64,000 nt of DNA from assembly GCF_900566085.1 (NCBI RefSeq), contig NZ_UPHT01000081.1:1-64000 (forward strand). The letters are read 5' to 3'. This document shows, piece by piece, positions 34,308 through 43,237 of the stretch. This DNA comes from Mycobacterium attenuatum. GTDB lineage: Bacteria; Actinomycetota; Actinomycetes; Mycobacteriales; Mycobacteriaceae. Within the stretch, counting starts at the first letter, position 1. Each line of letters opens with the position of its first letter. Under the pieces are notes generated by a model, which did no database searches, was not told where the DNA came from, and saw only the letters and a program-made list of their open reading frames with translations. The position numbers were made by a program, and so were the translations under genes.

Positions 34308-35144
34308 CTAGGGGGCGATGGGGCGATTCGTCCATTCCCGGTCGGGCCGGCGCGAGGAGCGGAACCATCCGCCGGCTGCGCCGGTGCCGCCGTCGGTCGC
34401 GATGGTGTGACCGGTGACGAAGGCTGACAGATGACAGGCCAAGAACAGAATCGCACGGGCCTGATCCAGGGGCACGCCCATCCGTCCGACCGGAACCCAT
34501 TGCGGCCACTGGGTTTGTTCGTCGTCGGACAACCATTGCGAATAGGGCACCTGCAGTGATTCCGTCACGTCGGGAGCGATCGCGTTGACCCGGACTCCGT
34601 GGTGGCCGACCTGGACCGCAAGACTGCGGGTGAAGTGGATGACGGCGGCCTTGAAGGCGGCGTACACGGGATCCTCCGGATAACCGCGCAGTCCCTCCAC
34701 GGACGACACGTTGACGATCGCGCCGGCATGCCGATCGATCATCGCCGGCAGGAACGCGTGAGTGGCCAACAGCACGTGGTGCAGGTTCACCCGGTAGAGC
34801 TCGTCCCACAGTTCCGGGTCGGTGTCGGCGAAATCGCCGGGGTGGCGCAGCCAGTGGCCCACGTTGTTCACTAGGACGTCCACCCGGCCGTAGCCATCGA
34901 GCACGGTGTGAGCCAGCGCCCTGACCTGCGCGGCATCGCGGACATCGGTGACCACCGCGACGGCCGCGTGGCCGATCGCTTCGGCGGTTTGGCCGGCGAG
35001 GTCGGCGTCGATGTCGGCGATGATCACCCGGGCGCCGTGTTCGGCGAACAACCGCGAGGTCGCCGCCCCGATACCGCCGCCGCCGCCCGTCACCACCGCC
35101 ACTCGGTCGGCGAGCAGCGGATGGCCGTACGTTGGGTCCTTCAT
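34308..35144 (-). CDS. Short-chain dehydrogenase/reductase
   Basis: 278 residues, classical SDR: VTGGGGGIGAA (about 18-28) binds NAD(P), IADID follows strand 2, NNVG is at about 93, catalytic Ser lies in IVNVSSVEG and Tyr/Lys in VYAAFKAAV. DGGTGAAGGW is near the end. The C-terminal tail (RSSRRPDREWTNRPIAP) is longer than usual. The acidic end of strand 2 favours NAD over NADP. The ATG at 35144 follows GGTGAGG. Substrate unknown. It is divergent from the Nramp-like gene and precedes the flavin reductase gene. Confidence 0.9.
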   Translation of the reverse strand: MKDPTYGHPLLADRVAVVTGGGGGIGAATSRLFAEHGARVIIADIDADLAGQTAEAIGHAAVAVVTDVRDAAQVRALAHTVLDGYGRVDVLVNNVGHWLRHPGDFADTDPELWDELYRVNLHHVLLATHAFLPAMIDRHAGAIVNVSSVEGLRGYPEDPVYAAFKAAVIHFTRSLAVQVGHHGVRVNAIAPDVTESLQVPYSQWLSDDEQTQWPQWVPVGRMGVPLDQARAILFLACHLSAFVTGHTIATDGGTGAAGGWFRSSRRPDREWTNRPIAP

Positions 35145-35242
35145 GCCTCACCATCTTGGAGTATCGGCCAGGCGGTGTCGGCTTCGGCAGGACGCGGTGT
35201 GGGACATTACGGGGGTGCCACATCCAGCGATCAGGTCAAGCC

Positions 35243-36520
35243 GTGGCTGAGGCCGGTAGAGCAGCCGAGGAGCGTTCGTCGCCGCAATCGGTGCGCAGCC
35301 GCGGGCGGTGGGCGCTGCTGGCGGTGTGGGGTCCGGGCCTGGTGGTAATGCTGGCCGACACCGACGCGGGCTCGCTGATCACCGCCGCCCAGTCCGGCGC
35401 CCAATGGGGCTACCGGATGGTCCTGCCGCAGTTGATTCTCATGCCGATCCTTTATGTCGTTCAGGAGATGACCGTGCGGCTGGGCATCGTGACGGGCCGC
35501 GGCCACGGCGCACTGATCAGGGAGCGATTCGGCCGCGGCTGGGCGTGGCTGTCGGCTTTTACGTTGTTCGCGTCGGCCATCGGGGCGTTGCTGACGGAGT
35601 TCGTCGGGGTCGCCGGCGTCGGCGAACTTTTCGGTGTCTCGCGCTGGGTCAGCATCCCGATCGCGACCGCGATGCTGCTGGCGTTGGCGCTGACCGGCAG
35701 CTACCGGCGCGTCGAGCGCATCGGTCTGGCCGTCGGCGCGGCCGAGCTGGCATTTCTGGTCGCCATGGTGATGGCTCGTCCGCAATTGGACGCGCTGCTG
35801 GCCGGCTTGTCGTCGATGCCGCTGGGCAACTCGTCCTATCTGCTGCTGGTCGCGGCCAACGTCGGCGCGGTCATCATGCCCTGGATGATCTTCTATCAGC
35901 AGGGGGCGGTGGTCGACAAGCACCTGTCGGCGGCCACCATCCGGCAGGCCCGTTACGACACCGCCACCGGCGCGGCGCTGACCCAGCTGATCATGATCGC
36001 GGTGGTGCTGACCGTCGCGGCCACCATCGGGAATCATCAGGAGGCGGCGCCGCTGCACACCGTCGGGCAGATCGCCAATGCCTTGACCCCCTATCTGGGC
36101 AAACTGGGCGGCACCGTGCTGTTCGGATTGGGCATGCTCGGCGCGGCGCTGGTGGCTGCGATCGTCGCCTCGCTGGCCGGCGCCTGGGGGCTCTCGGAAG
36201 TCTTCGGGTGGCAACACACCCTCAACCAGCGGCCCAATCGGGCCACCGCGAAGTTCTACATCACCTACGCCCTGGCTCACGTCGTCGGCGCGGCACTGGT
36301 CCTGGGCAGCGTCGACCTGGTCAACCTGGCCGTCGACGTCGAAGTGATGAATGCCCTGCTGCTGCCGATCGTGCTGGGGCTGCTGCTGGTGCTGGAGGCC
36401 CACGCGCTGCCCGAACAATGGCGCATGAGTGGGGTACGCAAGTACACCACTCGTGCGCTGTGTCTGGTTGTCATCGCCTTCGGGCTCTATATGGTTCCGC
36501 AGGCCCTCGGCTGGAGGTGA
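35243..36520 (+). CDS. Nramp-family metal transporter with non-canonical binding motif
   Basis: 425 residues with eleven predicted helices. The first helix carries GPGLVVMLADTDAGSLITAA: the Nramp metal site DPGN is replaced by D39-T-D-A-G. Helix 6 carries IMPWMIFYQQ, where canonical Nramp has MPH with a metal-ligating Met. Other family features remain, including FGLGMLGAALVAAIVASLAGAW and the Q-rich YQQGAVVDK loop. It therefore belongs to an Nramp-related branch whose substrate need not be Mn2+ or Fe2+. I start at GTG 35243; an upstream ATG in the same frame lies in the SDR promoter area. It converges on the FAD oxidase gene with nine bases between stops. Confidence 0.85.
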   Translation: MAEAGRAAEERSSPQSVRSRGRWALLAVWGPGLVVMLADTDAGSLITAAQSGAQWGYRMVLPQLILMPILYVVQEMTVRLGIVTGRGHGALIRERFGRGWAWLSAFTLFASAIGALLTEFVGVAGVGELFGVSRWVSIPIATAMLLALALTGSYRRVERIGLAVGAAELAFLVAMVMARPQLDALLAGLSSMPLGNSSYLLLVAANVGAVIMPWMIFYQQGAVVDKHLSAATIRQARYDTATGAALTQLIMIAVVLTVAATIGNHQEAAPLHTVGQIANALTPYLGKLGGTVLFGLGMLGAALVAAIVASLAGAWGLSEVFGWQHTLNQRPNRATAKFYITYALAHVVGAALVLGSVDLVNLAVDVEVMNALLLPIVLGLLLVLEAHALPEQWRMSGVRKYTTRALCLVVIAFGLYMVPQALGWR

Positions 36521-36529
36521 GTCGTCCGC

Positions 36530-37906
36530 TCACCGCGCCGGCACGATGTTCTGGTTGATGTGGAACACATTGTCGGGGTCGTATGTCGTCTTGACCTCGC
36601 TGAGGCGCCGATAGTTGGGACCGTAGGTCGCGCGGACCCGGTCTTGGCCCTCGTCCATCATGAAGTTGACGTACGCGCCGCCCGCCGAGTACGGGTGTGT
36701 GGCGTCCCAGTAGTCCACGGTCCAGCGCTTCAGGGCCGCGGCGTTGGCCGGGTCCGGGTCGACCCCCGCGATCACCTGCGAGAAGTTGACGTCCCGGTAT
36801 GCCCACGCGGTGTCGCTCTGGCCGACCCGATGGACCGCGCCGTCGACCGGGTAGAGGTGCATGGTGGAGTGCATGGTTGGCAGTTCCTGGGCGAACCGGG
36901 CATGCGCGTCCACCGCACCGTCGGCGATGGTCCGGAAGAAATCGCCGCGCCAATACCATTGCAGCCCTTTGGGATACAGCGCATCGAAGGTGGACTGCAG
37001 GGCGGGGTACGGCGCCGGGCCGAGCCCGTCGAACGCCGGTTCCATCTGGCGCACCGGCGCGAACGCCTCCTCGGTGGCCGCGGGATCGCCGGTGTAGCAC
37101 CACACCACCGCGCAGGCCTGGTGCAGATGGAATGCCTCGGGGAAGGGTGCCGCCGGCGGGACGGTCATGGCGGCGAAGAACCCGTAGAGATCTTCGTCCT
37201 GGGCGGGCAGGAAGTCGCGGTACCAGCTGAGAATGTCGGCGGTGGCCGATGCCGGCCACGCGGTGGGGCCGCAGATCACGGTGGGCACCGGATGTAGCCG
37301 GAACGTGAACGCTGTGACCACGCCGAAGTTTCCGCCGCCGCCGCGCAGCGCCCAGAACAGGTCGGGGTGCTGTGACTCCGAGGCCGTCACCATCCGGCCG
37401 TCAGCCAATACGAGCTCGGTCTCGAGCAGGTTGTCGATGGTCAGGCCGTACTTGCGCGACAGGTAGCCGTGGCCGCCGCCGAGGGTCAGGCCGCCGACGC
37501 CGGTGGTGGAGATGATGCCCGACGGCGTTGCCAGGCCGTGCGCGCTTGTCGCGGCATCCACCTGCCCCCATGTCGCGCCGCCCTGCACCCGCACGGAACG
37601 CCGGTCGGCGTCCACGTCGATCCGGTTCATCGGCGACAGGTCGATGACCAGGCCACCGTCGACGGTGCCGAATCCCGGGCCGTTGTGGCCGCCCCCGCGG
37701 ACGGCGACCGCGAGTTTGGATGTCCGGGCGAAGTCGAGAGCCGCCGTGACATCGGCGGCGGATGCGCAGCGCGCGATCATGGCGGGCCGTTTGTCGATCA
37801 TGGCGTTGTGAACCGCCCTGGCCTCGTCGTATCCGGGGTCGTCGGGCAGGATCAGCTGCGCGCCCAACCGGCTGCGCAATTCATCGGTGTCGGTGGTGAG
37901 GCTCAT
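36530..37906 (-). CDS. FAD-linked oxidase of the berberine-bridge type
   Basis: 458 residues. The FAD-binding half (30-220) has AVRGGGHNGPGFGTVDGG, in which the His is the usual covalent flavin site, and GVGGLTLGGGHGYLSRKYGL with DNLLETELVLADG. The C-terminal BBE motif region reads YVNFMMDEGQDRVRATYG and NYRRLSEVKTTYDPDNVFHI. These enzymes oxidise sugars, alcohols or alkaloid-like compounds with O2 or another acceptor. No signal peptide is present. The ATG at 37906 follows GAGGGAGA. A TAGCGT hexamer on this strand (37954-37949) may be its -10. It is divergent from a large LuxR-type regulator, which may control it. Confidence 0.9.
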   Translation of the reverse strand: MSLTTDTDELRSRLGAQLILPDDPGYDEARAVHNAMIDKRPAMIARCASAADVTAALDFARTSKLAVAVRGGGHNGPGFGTVDGGLVIDLSPMNRIDVDADRRSVRVQGGATWGQVDAATSAHGLATPSGIISTTGVGGLTLGGGHGYLSRKYGLTIDNLLETELVLADGRMVTASESQHPDLFWALRGGGGNFGVVTAFTFRLHPVPTVICGPTAWPASATADILSWYRDFLPAQDEDLYGFFAAMTVPPAAPFPEAFHLHQACAVVWCYTGDPAATEEAFAPVRQMEPAFDGLGPAPYPALQSTFDALYPKGLQWYWRGDFFRTIADGAVDAHARFAQELPTMHSTMHLYPVDGAVHRVGQSDTAWAYRDVNFSQVIAGVDPDPANAAALKRWTVDYWDATHPYSAGGAYVNFMMDEGQDRVRATYGPNYRRLSEVKTTYDPDNVFHINQNIVPAR

Positions 37907-38010
37907 GTCGATATCTCCCTCTCGGCTCTGCAGGTCTTGATGGGACAGACGCTACGAGGTGCCCGGGCTTCGTGGCATGACCACAACGAGGCATTGTCGG
38001 GGCTTGCCGG

Positions 38011-38030
38011 GATAGTCAACTCTGACTATC
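38011..38030. promoter_or_regulatory. Perfect inverted repeat, candidate operator
   Basis: GATAGTCA-ACTC-TGACTATC: two perfect 8-base arms around a 4-base spacer, between the divergent FAD oxidase and LuxR-type regulator genes. It ends 21 bases before the -10 hexamer of the regulator, so it touches the -35 area. Confidence 0.55.
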
Positions 38031-38051
38031 GACCGGCCGCGATGCCGCGGT

Positions 38052-38057
38052 TACGTT
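38052..38057 (+). promoter_or_regulatory. -10 hexamer TACGTT, leaderless start
   Basis: The hexamer ends seven bases before the ATG at 38064, which places the transcription start on the A of the ATG. No ribosome site precedes the gene. Confidence 0.55.
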
Positions 38058-38063
38058 GACACC

Positions 38064-40970
38064 ATGGCCCAGTGGGTGCCGCCACCGCTTCCCGCCGAGC
38101 TGATCGCCCGTCGTGGCGGTCCGATGGTGGGCCGCGCAGCCGAACTTGCCGTGTTCGAACAGGTATGGGAGCGGGTGGAGGGCCGCAACCGTCAGGCCGT
38201 GTTCGTCGGCGGTGAACCGGGGGCCGGCAAGACGCGATTGGTTGCCGAGGTGGCCGGAACCCTGGCCGAACACGGGGTCGCCGTGCTGGTGGGCGGTTCG
38301 ACCGCCGACGCGGGCGTGCCCTATGCACCGTTCGCCGAGGCGATGGATCAGCTGCTTGTCGGCAATCCACCAGGGTCGCTAGCGGAGCTGCTGGACGGAG
38401 TGGGCGCCCAACTGCGCCGGCTGACAACCGAGGTTGACCGGCAACTGCCCGGTGTCGCCACCGAGGACGACGTTGGTGCGCCCCGGCGGGCTCTCTTCGA
38501 CGCACTGACCGGCTTCCTACGGCGGCTGAGCGTCGATCGCCCGATTGCGCTGATTCTCGAAGATCTCCATTGGGCGCAGCTTCCGACGCTGGCCATGCTC
38601 GAACACGTGCTGGTCGGCTGCGCCGATGTCCGCATGCTGGTGGTGGCCACCTTCCGCACGACCGAACCTGACCGCACCGAGGAGCTGGTCACCCGGCTGG
38701 CCGACCTGCACCGCTTCGACGGTGTCCGGCGCCTCGACCTGGAGGGCTTGGATACCGAAGCGATCGCCGAATTCGTCCGCCGCACACAGCAATTGGCAGC
38801 GCCGTCGCTGCGCAGCACCGCGGCTTTGTTACGCGACAAGACCGGGGGCAACCCATTCTTCCTCAACGAGCTGTGCAACCACCTGGAGATCCGCGGCGGA
38901 ATCGCGGCACTGAGTTCGCAGCGGACGGTCCCGGCGTCTATCGGCGATGCCATCGCTCGCCGCCTCGGCGGACTGGGCACCGCCGTCCGCGAAATCGTCG
39001 AGCAGGCAGCGGTGCTGGGCCAAACGTTCGACCTGCCCGCGCTGATTGCGACCAGCCAGACCGACCTGACCGCGACACTGGCGGCAATCGATTCGGCCGA
39101 AGCCGTCGGGCTGGTCCGGGCGCTGCCCGACTCCGACGGTGAGTTCGCCTTCGTGCACGCGCTGACCCGCGAGGCTGTGCTCGGCGGGATGGCGGCGTCC
39201 CGGCTGCGGATCCTGCACGCGCGCGCGGCCGAAGCGCTCGAGGGGCGCGCCGATCCCTCGGTGGTTCCACGCCTGGCCAACCACTACCTGGTGGCGCACG
39301 TACTGGGCTACCACGAGCAGGCATTGCGCTACGCGCGTCAGGCGGCGCGGATGGCCGAACACAGCCTGGCCTACGAAGAGGCAGCGAAATGGTTCCAGCG
39401 GGCGGCGTCGCTTCCGGAGCTGGGCCTGACGGACCGGGCGAGGTTGAGCCTCGACGCGGCCACGAACCACGTGCGCGCCGGTGATTTCGCGGGCGCCCGG
39501 GCGATCTATGAACGCATCAGCACCACCGACGATCCGCTGGTCCGGCTGGAGGCGGCCGTCGGCTACGAGGACGCGAGTTGGCGTCCAGGGCTAGCCGACT
39601 CGAAGGCGGCCGACCTACTGGCGTCGGCCCTGGAAACCTGCGGCCTGGGCAGCCGCGACCCGCGATATGTGCATGCTCTCGGCAGTTTCGGGCGAGCTCT
39701 GGGGTTCGCCGGCGAAGCGGCGCGTGCCCGCGAGATCAGCGACCGCGCAATCGAACTCGCGCGCACAGCTGAAGATCCGGCAGTGGTTCAGCATGCCTTG
39801 ATGACCAGCTTGTGGCATCTGACGCCCGATATGTGCGACATCCAGGAGGAGCGTTCGACCGAGCTGTTGCGTGCGGCGCAGGCTCGTCGCGACTACGACG
39901 CGCTGGGTTCGGCCGCGCACTTTCGCGCCATGGTCAGCTATCTGACGGGACGGCCCGAAGCCCTGGCCGCCTCGGCCGCCGACATGCAGCGTTCGGTGCA
40001 AGCCTGCGGGCAACCGTTCTTCGGTTTCATCAGCGCGTGCGTCGACCAGGCGCTGGCCTTTCTGCGCGGCGACTTCGCAGTCGCGGAACGGTGGGCCGAC
40101 ATCGCGTTGCGCACCGGCAATTCGTTCGGCGCCGACGGAACCGAGGGCTCGCACGGAGTTCAGATGTTCATGATCCGCCGGGAGACCGGGGGACTCACGC
40201 GGTTCATCGGCTATGTGGACGGCACCGAGACGTTTGCCGGCCGTTGGGTTCCCGGCCTGCTTGCGCTGTACACCGAGCTCAACTGCGAACGCGGCATGGA
40301 CCGCGCCCTCAACCACTTGCTCAACCGCAATCTCGGCGACCACACCGACGAGGCGCAATGGCCGATGGAGCTGGTGTTCATGGTGGAGGCGGCGTTAGAG
40401 CTGGGTAACCGGGAAGCGGTGCATGCACTGCGCCCGCTCGTTGCCCGCTACGCGGGCAAGAACCTGCTGGCCGGCCAGTTCGTCGCGCTGTTCGGCAGCG
40501 CTGACCGATATCTCGCCCGAATGGCGGCACTCAGTGGTGACGCACCGGCAGCCGAGCGTCATTTCGCCGCCGCGCTGGAGATGGATCGGCGCATGGGTGC
40601 TGTCGTCCATGTGGCCGAGACGCTGGCCCGGCACGCGTTGTTTGCGGCTTCCGGCGGTCGCACGGAGGCGGCCCGGCGCCTGGCCGAGGAAGCCCGCCGG
40701 GTCGCCGCGCCGATCGGGCAGACCAGGGTTCTGGATCTGGTGGATTCGTTGCGGACCACGGATCTGCACGGGCCGGACGGATTGACCGACCGAGAGGTCG
40801 AGGTGCTGCGGCTGCTGGCCGCGGGATTGAGCAACCGGGCCATCGGCGCACGCCTCTACATCAGCACCAACACGGCCGCCAACCATGTGCGCAGCATCCT
40901 GATCAAGACCGGTGCCGCCAATCGCACGCAGGCGGCCATGTATGCCGCCGATCACCAACTGCTGGGGTGA
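38064..40970 (+). CDS. Large ATP-binding LuxR-family regulator (LAL type)
   Basis: 968 residues. Residues 15-300 are an AAA/STAND ATPase with VGGEPGAGKTRL (about 49-60) and LILEDLHWAQ as Walker B. A long helical TPR-like middle senses an unknown ligand or partner. The last 60 residues are a LuxR helix-turn-helix: LTDREVEVLRLLAAGLSNRA, then YISTNTAANHVRSILIKTGA. LAL regulators usually activate transcription after ATP-dependent assembly. The gene is divergent from the FAD oxidase with 157 bases between, a common arrangement for a regulator and its target. The perfect inverted repeat in that gap could be its own site or that of a separate repressor. Confidence 0.93.
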   Translation: MAQWVPPPLPAELIARRGGPMVGRAAELAVFEQVWERVEGRNRQAVFVGGEPGAGKTRLVAEVAGTLAEHGVAVLVGGSTADAGVPYAPFAEAMDQLLVGNPPGSLAELLDGVGAQLRRLTTEVDRQLPGVATEDDVGAPRRALFDALTGFLRRLSVDRPIALILEDLHWAQLPTLAMLEHVLVGCADVRMLVVATFRTTEPDRTEELVTRLADLHRFDGVRRLDLEGLDTEAIAEFVRRTQQLAAPSLRSTAALLRDKTGGNPFFLNELCNHLEIRGGIAALSSQRTVPASIGDAIARRLGGLGTAVREIVEQAAVLGQTFDLPALIATSQTDLTATLAAIDSAEAVGLVRALPDSDGEFAFVHALTREAVLGGMAASRLRILHARAAEALEGRADPSVVPRLANHYLVAHVLGYHEQALRYARQAARMAEHSLAYEEAAKWFQRAASLPELGLTDRARLSLDAATNHVRAGDFAGARAIYERISTTDDPLVRLEAAVGYEDASWRPGLADSKAADLLASALETCGLGSRDPRYVHALGSFGRALGFAGEAARAREISDRAIELARTAEDPAVVQHALMTSLWHLTPDMCDIQEERSTELLRAAQARRDYDALGSAAHFRAMVSYLTGRPEALAASAADMQRSVQACGQPFFGFISACVDQALAFLRGDFAVAERWADIALRTGNSFGADGTEGSHGVQMFMIRRETGGLTRFIGYVDGTETFAGRWVPGLLALYTELNCERGMDRALNHLLNRNLGDHTDEAQWPMELVFMVEAALELGNREAVHALRPLVARYAGKNLLAGQFVALFGSADRYLARMAALSGDAPAAERHFAAALEMDRRMGAVVHVAETLARHALFAASGGRTEAARRLAEEARRVAAPIGQTRVLDLVDSLRTTDLHGPDGLTDREVEVLRLLAAGLSNRAIGARLYISTNTAANHVRSILIKTGAANRTQAAMYAADHQLLG

Positions 40971-40973
40971 CGA

Positions 40974-41243
40974 TCAAATGTCGGCCGACGCGCCGTCGGG
41001 CAAGACGCGTCCGGTGACTTCGACAATGACATCGGCGGGGAGACCCGCCCGGGTGGCAGCGGTTCGGATCGCTTCGGGCGACGGTGCCTCGTAGAGGCAG
41101 TACGTCTTTCGTTTATCGGCGGACAGAAACGAGTACAACCAGCGAACGCCTTCTTGCGCGTTGATGCGATTGATCCCGTCGGTGGCCTCGAAGCTGGGTT
41201 CCAGCTGTTCGGCATAGGTGCGCTCGACCATGAATATCGGCAC
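40974..41243 (-). CDS. DUF4242 small protein (SCO4226-like)
   Basis: 89 residues. The GTG at 41243 is fixed by a strong ribosome site, AGAAGGAGG, five bases upstream. The sequence opens VPIFMVERTYAEQLEPSFEA and includes TYCLYEAPSPEAIRTAATRA and PADVIVEVTGRVLPDG, matching my memory of DUF4242; a Streptomyces member (SCO4226) binds nickel. It folds as a ferredoxin-like dimeric barrel. Its gene is divergent from a decayed molybdopterin oxidoreductase and separated from it by an inverted repeat. The stop lies three bases from that of the LuxR-type regulator (convergent). Confidence 0.8.
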   Translation of the reverse strand: MPIFMVERTYAEQLEPSFEATDGINRINAQEGVRWLYSFLSADKRKTYCLYEAPSPEAIRTAATRAGLPADVIVEVTGRVLPDGASADI

Positions 41244-41294
41244 GGGGGCCTCCTTCTCACCGGCTCGCGGCCGAACGTGTCGCCGAGTCGGTTC

Positions 41295-41300
41295 ATCATA
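41295..41300 (-). promoter_or_regulatory. -10 hexamer TATGAT for DUF4242 gene
   Basis: On the minus strand, TATGAT lies 52-57 bases before the GTG, giving a leader of about 45 bases that includes the strong ribosome site. The inverted repeat at 41321-41343 covers the expected -35 area. Confidence 0.4.
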
Positions 41301-41320
41301 CGACCGCGCTCCACGGACAC

Positions 41321-41343
41321 TTCCGCTACCAACCGTAGCGGAA
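41321..41343. promoter_or_regulatory. 9-bp inverted repeat, candidate operator for both divergent genes
   Basis: TTCCGCTAC-N5-GTAGCGGAA: two perfect 9-base arms. It abuts the -10 hexamer of the oxidoreductase gene (41344) and lies over the -35 region of the opposite promoter. The size and symmetry are those of a TetR-type operator. Confidence 0.6.
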
Positions 41344-41349
41344 TAAAGT
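41344..41349 (+). promoter_or_regulatory. -10 hexamer TAAAGT, leaderless start
   Basis: The hexamer ends seven bases before the ATG at 41356, so the predicted transcript starts on the ATG. It drives the decayed oxidoreductase. Confidence 0.5.
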
Positions 41350-41355
41350 GGGACA

Positions 41356-42958
41356 ATGCCAAACGCTGAACCCGGCAGGCATCTGCATACGTGTCCGTTG
41401 TGTGAAGCCATGTGCGGCTTGGAGATTCGCGTCGACGAAGGCTCGGGAGGTGGCCGAGTCGCAAGTATCCGCGGTAATCGTGACGACGTGTGGAGCCGCG
41501 GCCACATGTGTCCGAAGGGCGTGGCATTGGGAGCGCTGCACCACGATCCCGACCGGATCCGGCGTCCCAGGCAATCCGCAAGCGCGGCAAGGTGATCGTG
41601 GTCGACCCGGTGCGCACCCACACCGCCGACCGGGCCGACGAATGGCTTCCCATCGTCCCGGGTACCGACGCGGCGCTATTGCTGGCCGTCGTGCACACGC
41701 TTTTTGCCGAGGGCCTGGTCAGGCCGGGGCCGCATGTGGACGGGATCGACACCATGCGCCGCGTGGCGGCGGACTGGCCGCCCAGCCGGATGAGCACCGT
41801 CACCGGTATTGGCGCAGACCGCATCCAGCGGTTGGCCCGTGAGCTCGCCGCCACCGAAAAATCCGTGGTGTATGGCCGAATTGGCTTGTGCAACCAGGAG
41901 TTTGGCAGTCTAGCCAGCTGGCTGGTCGATGTGGTCAACATTGTCACCGGACATTTCGACACTCCCGGCGGCGCAATGTTCCCGCGGCCCGCGGCGTGGT
42001 CGATCACCACGCAGCCGCTGCCCGGCCTGGCGGGAGGTGTCGCCGAATTCGGCCGCTGGCGCACGCGGGTCCGTGGCGCCAAGGAGGTCCTCGGGCAGGT
42101 TCCGGTGTCGTGTATGGCCGAAGAGATCGCCACACCGGGGGAGGGACACCTTAAGGCCCTGATCACGGTCGCGGGCAACCCGGTGCTGTCCACACCGGGT
42201 GGCGACAAGCTCGACGAGGCATTGCCGATGCTGGACGCAATGATCTCGGTTGATCTTTGGCTCAACGAGACGACACGGCACGCCGACGTGCTCCTGCCCG
42301 GCCTATCGCCGCTGGAGCAGCCCCACCACGACGATCTGGTGCTGCAATTCGCGATCCGCAGCTTCGCGAAATACTCGCCGCCGGTGTTCGACCCGGGTGA
42401 TCGCCCGCACGAGTGGGAAATCCTGATCCGGTTGACCGGACTGTGCACCGGCACCCCGGCCGAAGACGTGCCGTCGCAGCCATCGACGACGGCTTCTTCG
42501 ACTACCTGGCCTTCACCCGAGGGTTCGACGGTGCGACGATCCGCAAGCGCTACGAGGATGCCGGGGTGACGGGCGGCCCGGAGCGGATCCTGGACCTGAC
42601 GTTGCGAACCGGCCCGTTCGGGGACCAATACGGAAAGAACCCCGGCGGTCTGACCCTCGACGAGCTCAAGGCCCATCCCCATGGAATCGACTTCGGACCG
42701 ATGGCGCCGCAGCTGCCGGACATCCTCGGTACCCCCGGCAGGAAAACCCGGCTCGCGCCGCGGTATCTGCTCGACGACCTGCCCCGGCTTGCCGCGCGTA
42801 TGCACCGCCCGGCGGAGCAGCTGGTGCGGGTGAGCTGGCGCCAGCCGCGATCGAACAGCGCACCGGGGGCCAACACCAATGTGTTGTCCCCACCGACTTT
42901 GCTCGACGAGCCGTCTGGCAATGGCGTGCTCAACGGAATCCCGGTAACAGTCGATTAA
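41356..42958 (+). pseudogene. Molybdopterin-dependent oxidoreductase, decayed
   Basis: The start encodes HTCPLCEAMCGLEIRV and HMCPKGVALG, the 4Fe-4S Cys cluster of Mo-bisPGD oxidoreductases. After RIRRP (about 41567) homology jumps to another frame at AIRKRGKVIVVDPVRTHTAD (41571), omitting an estimated 130-150 residues that intact relatives have there. The second frame runs to about 42470, where homology shifts again to AIDDGFFDYLAFTRG. A third break near 42855 joins QPRSN to SAPGANTNVLSPPTLLDEPS without the usual intervening segment. About 530 codons remain of an expected 700-760. A similar intact protein in M. tuberculosis is, as I recall, Rv0197. Sequencing error could explain a frameshift but not the missing segments. 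Confidence 0.8.
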
Positions 42959-43237
42959 CCGGGATCGGCCACCCGGACTGGCCGGCGGGAATTATAAATC
43001 TGCCACAGTGGCATTCGCACCGCGCGCCGCTCATTTGCTGTAGTCGTCGCTGCGCAGGATCACCGATTGGTTTGCGAGAACGCGTCTGAAGCGCTTCGCC
43101 GGCCACAGGCATTGTGTCAGGTATACCCGCCGATTGGTCAGCTAAACGTGAGATTCCCCGCCGCAGTGCGGGCGGATGTCTTCGTTTGGTGGGCACCGGC
43201 CAGGGTATTCATTGGCCATCATTAGGAGTTGATCGCA
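42959..43237. other. Intergenic region before esterase gene
   Basis: About 280 bases of visibly lower GC than its surroundings. TATAAA lies at 42993-42998 and is followed by the palindrome TGCCAC-A-GTGGCA (43001-43013), a possible promoter with operator. The distance to the esterase start (about 235 bases) is long, so the link is weak. Confidence 0.35.
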
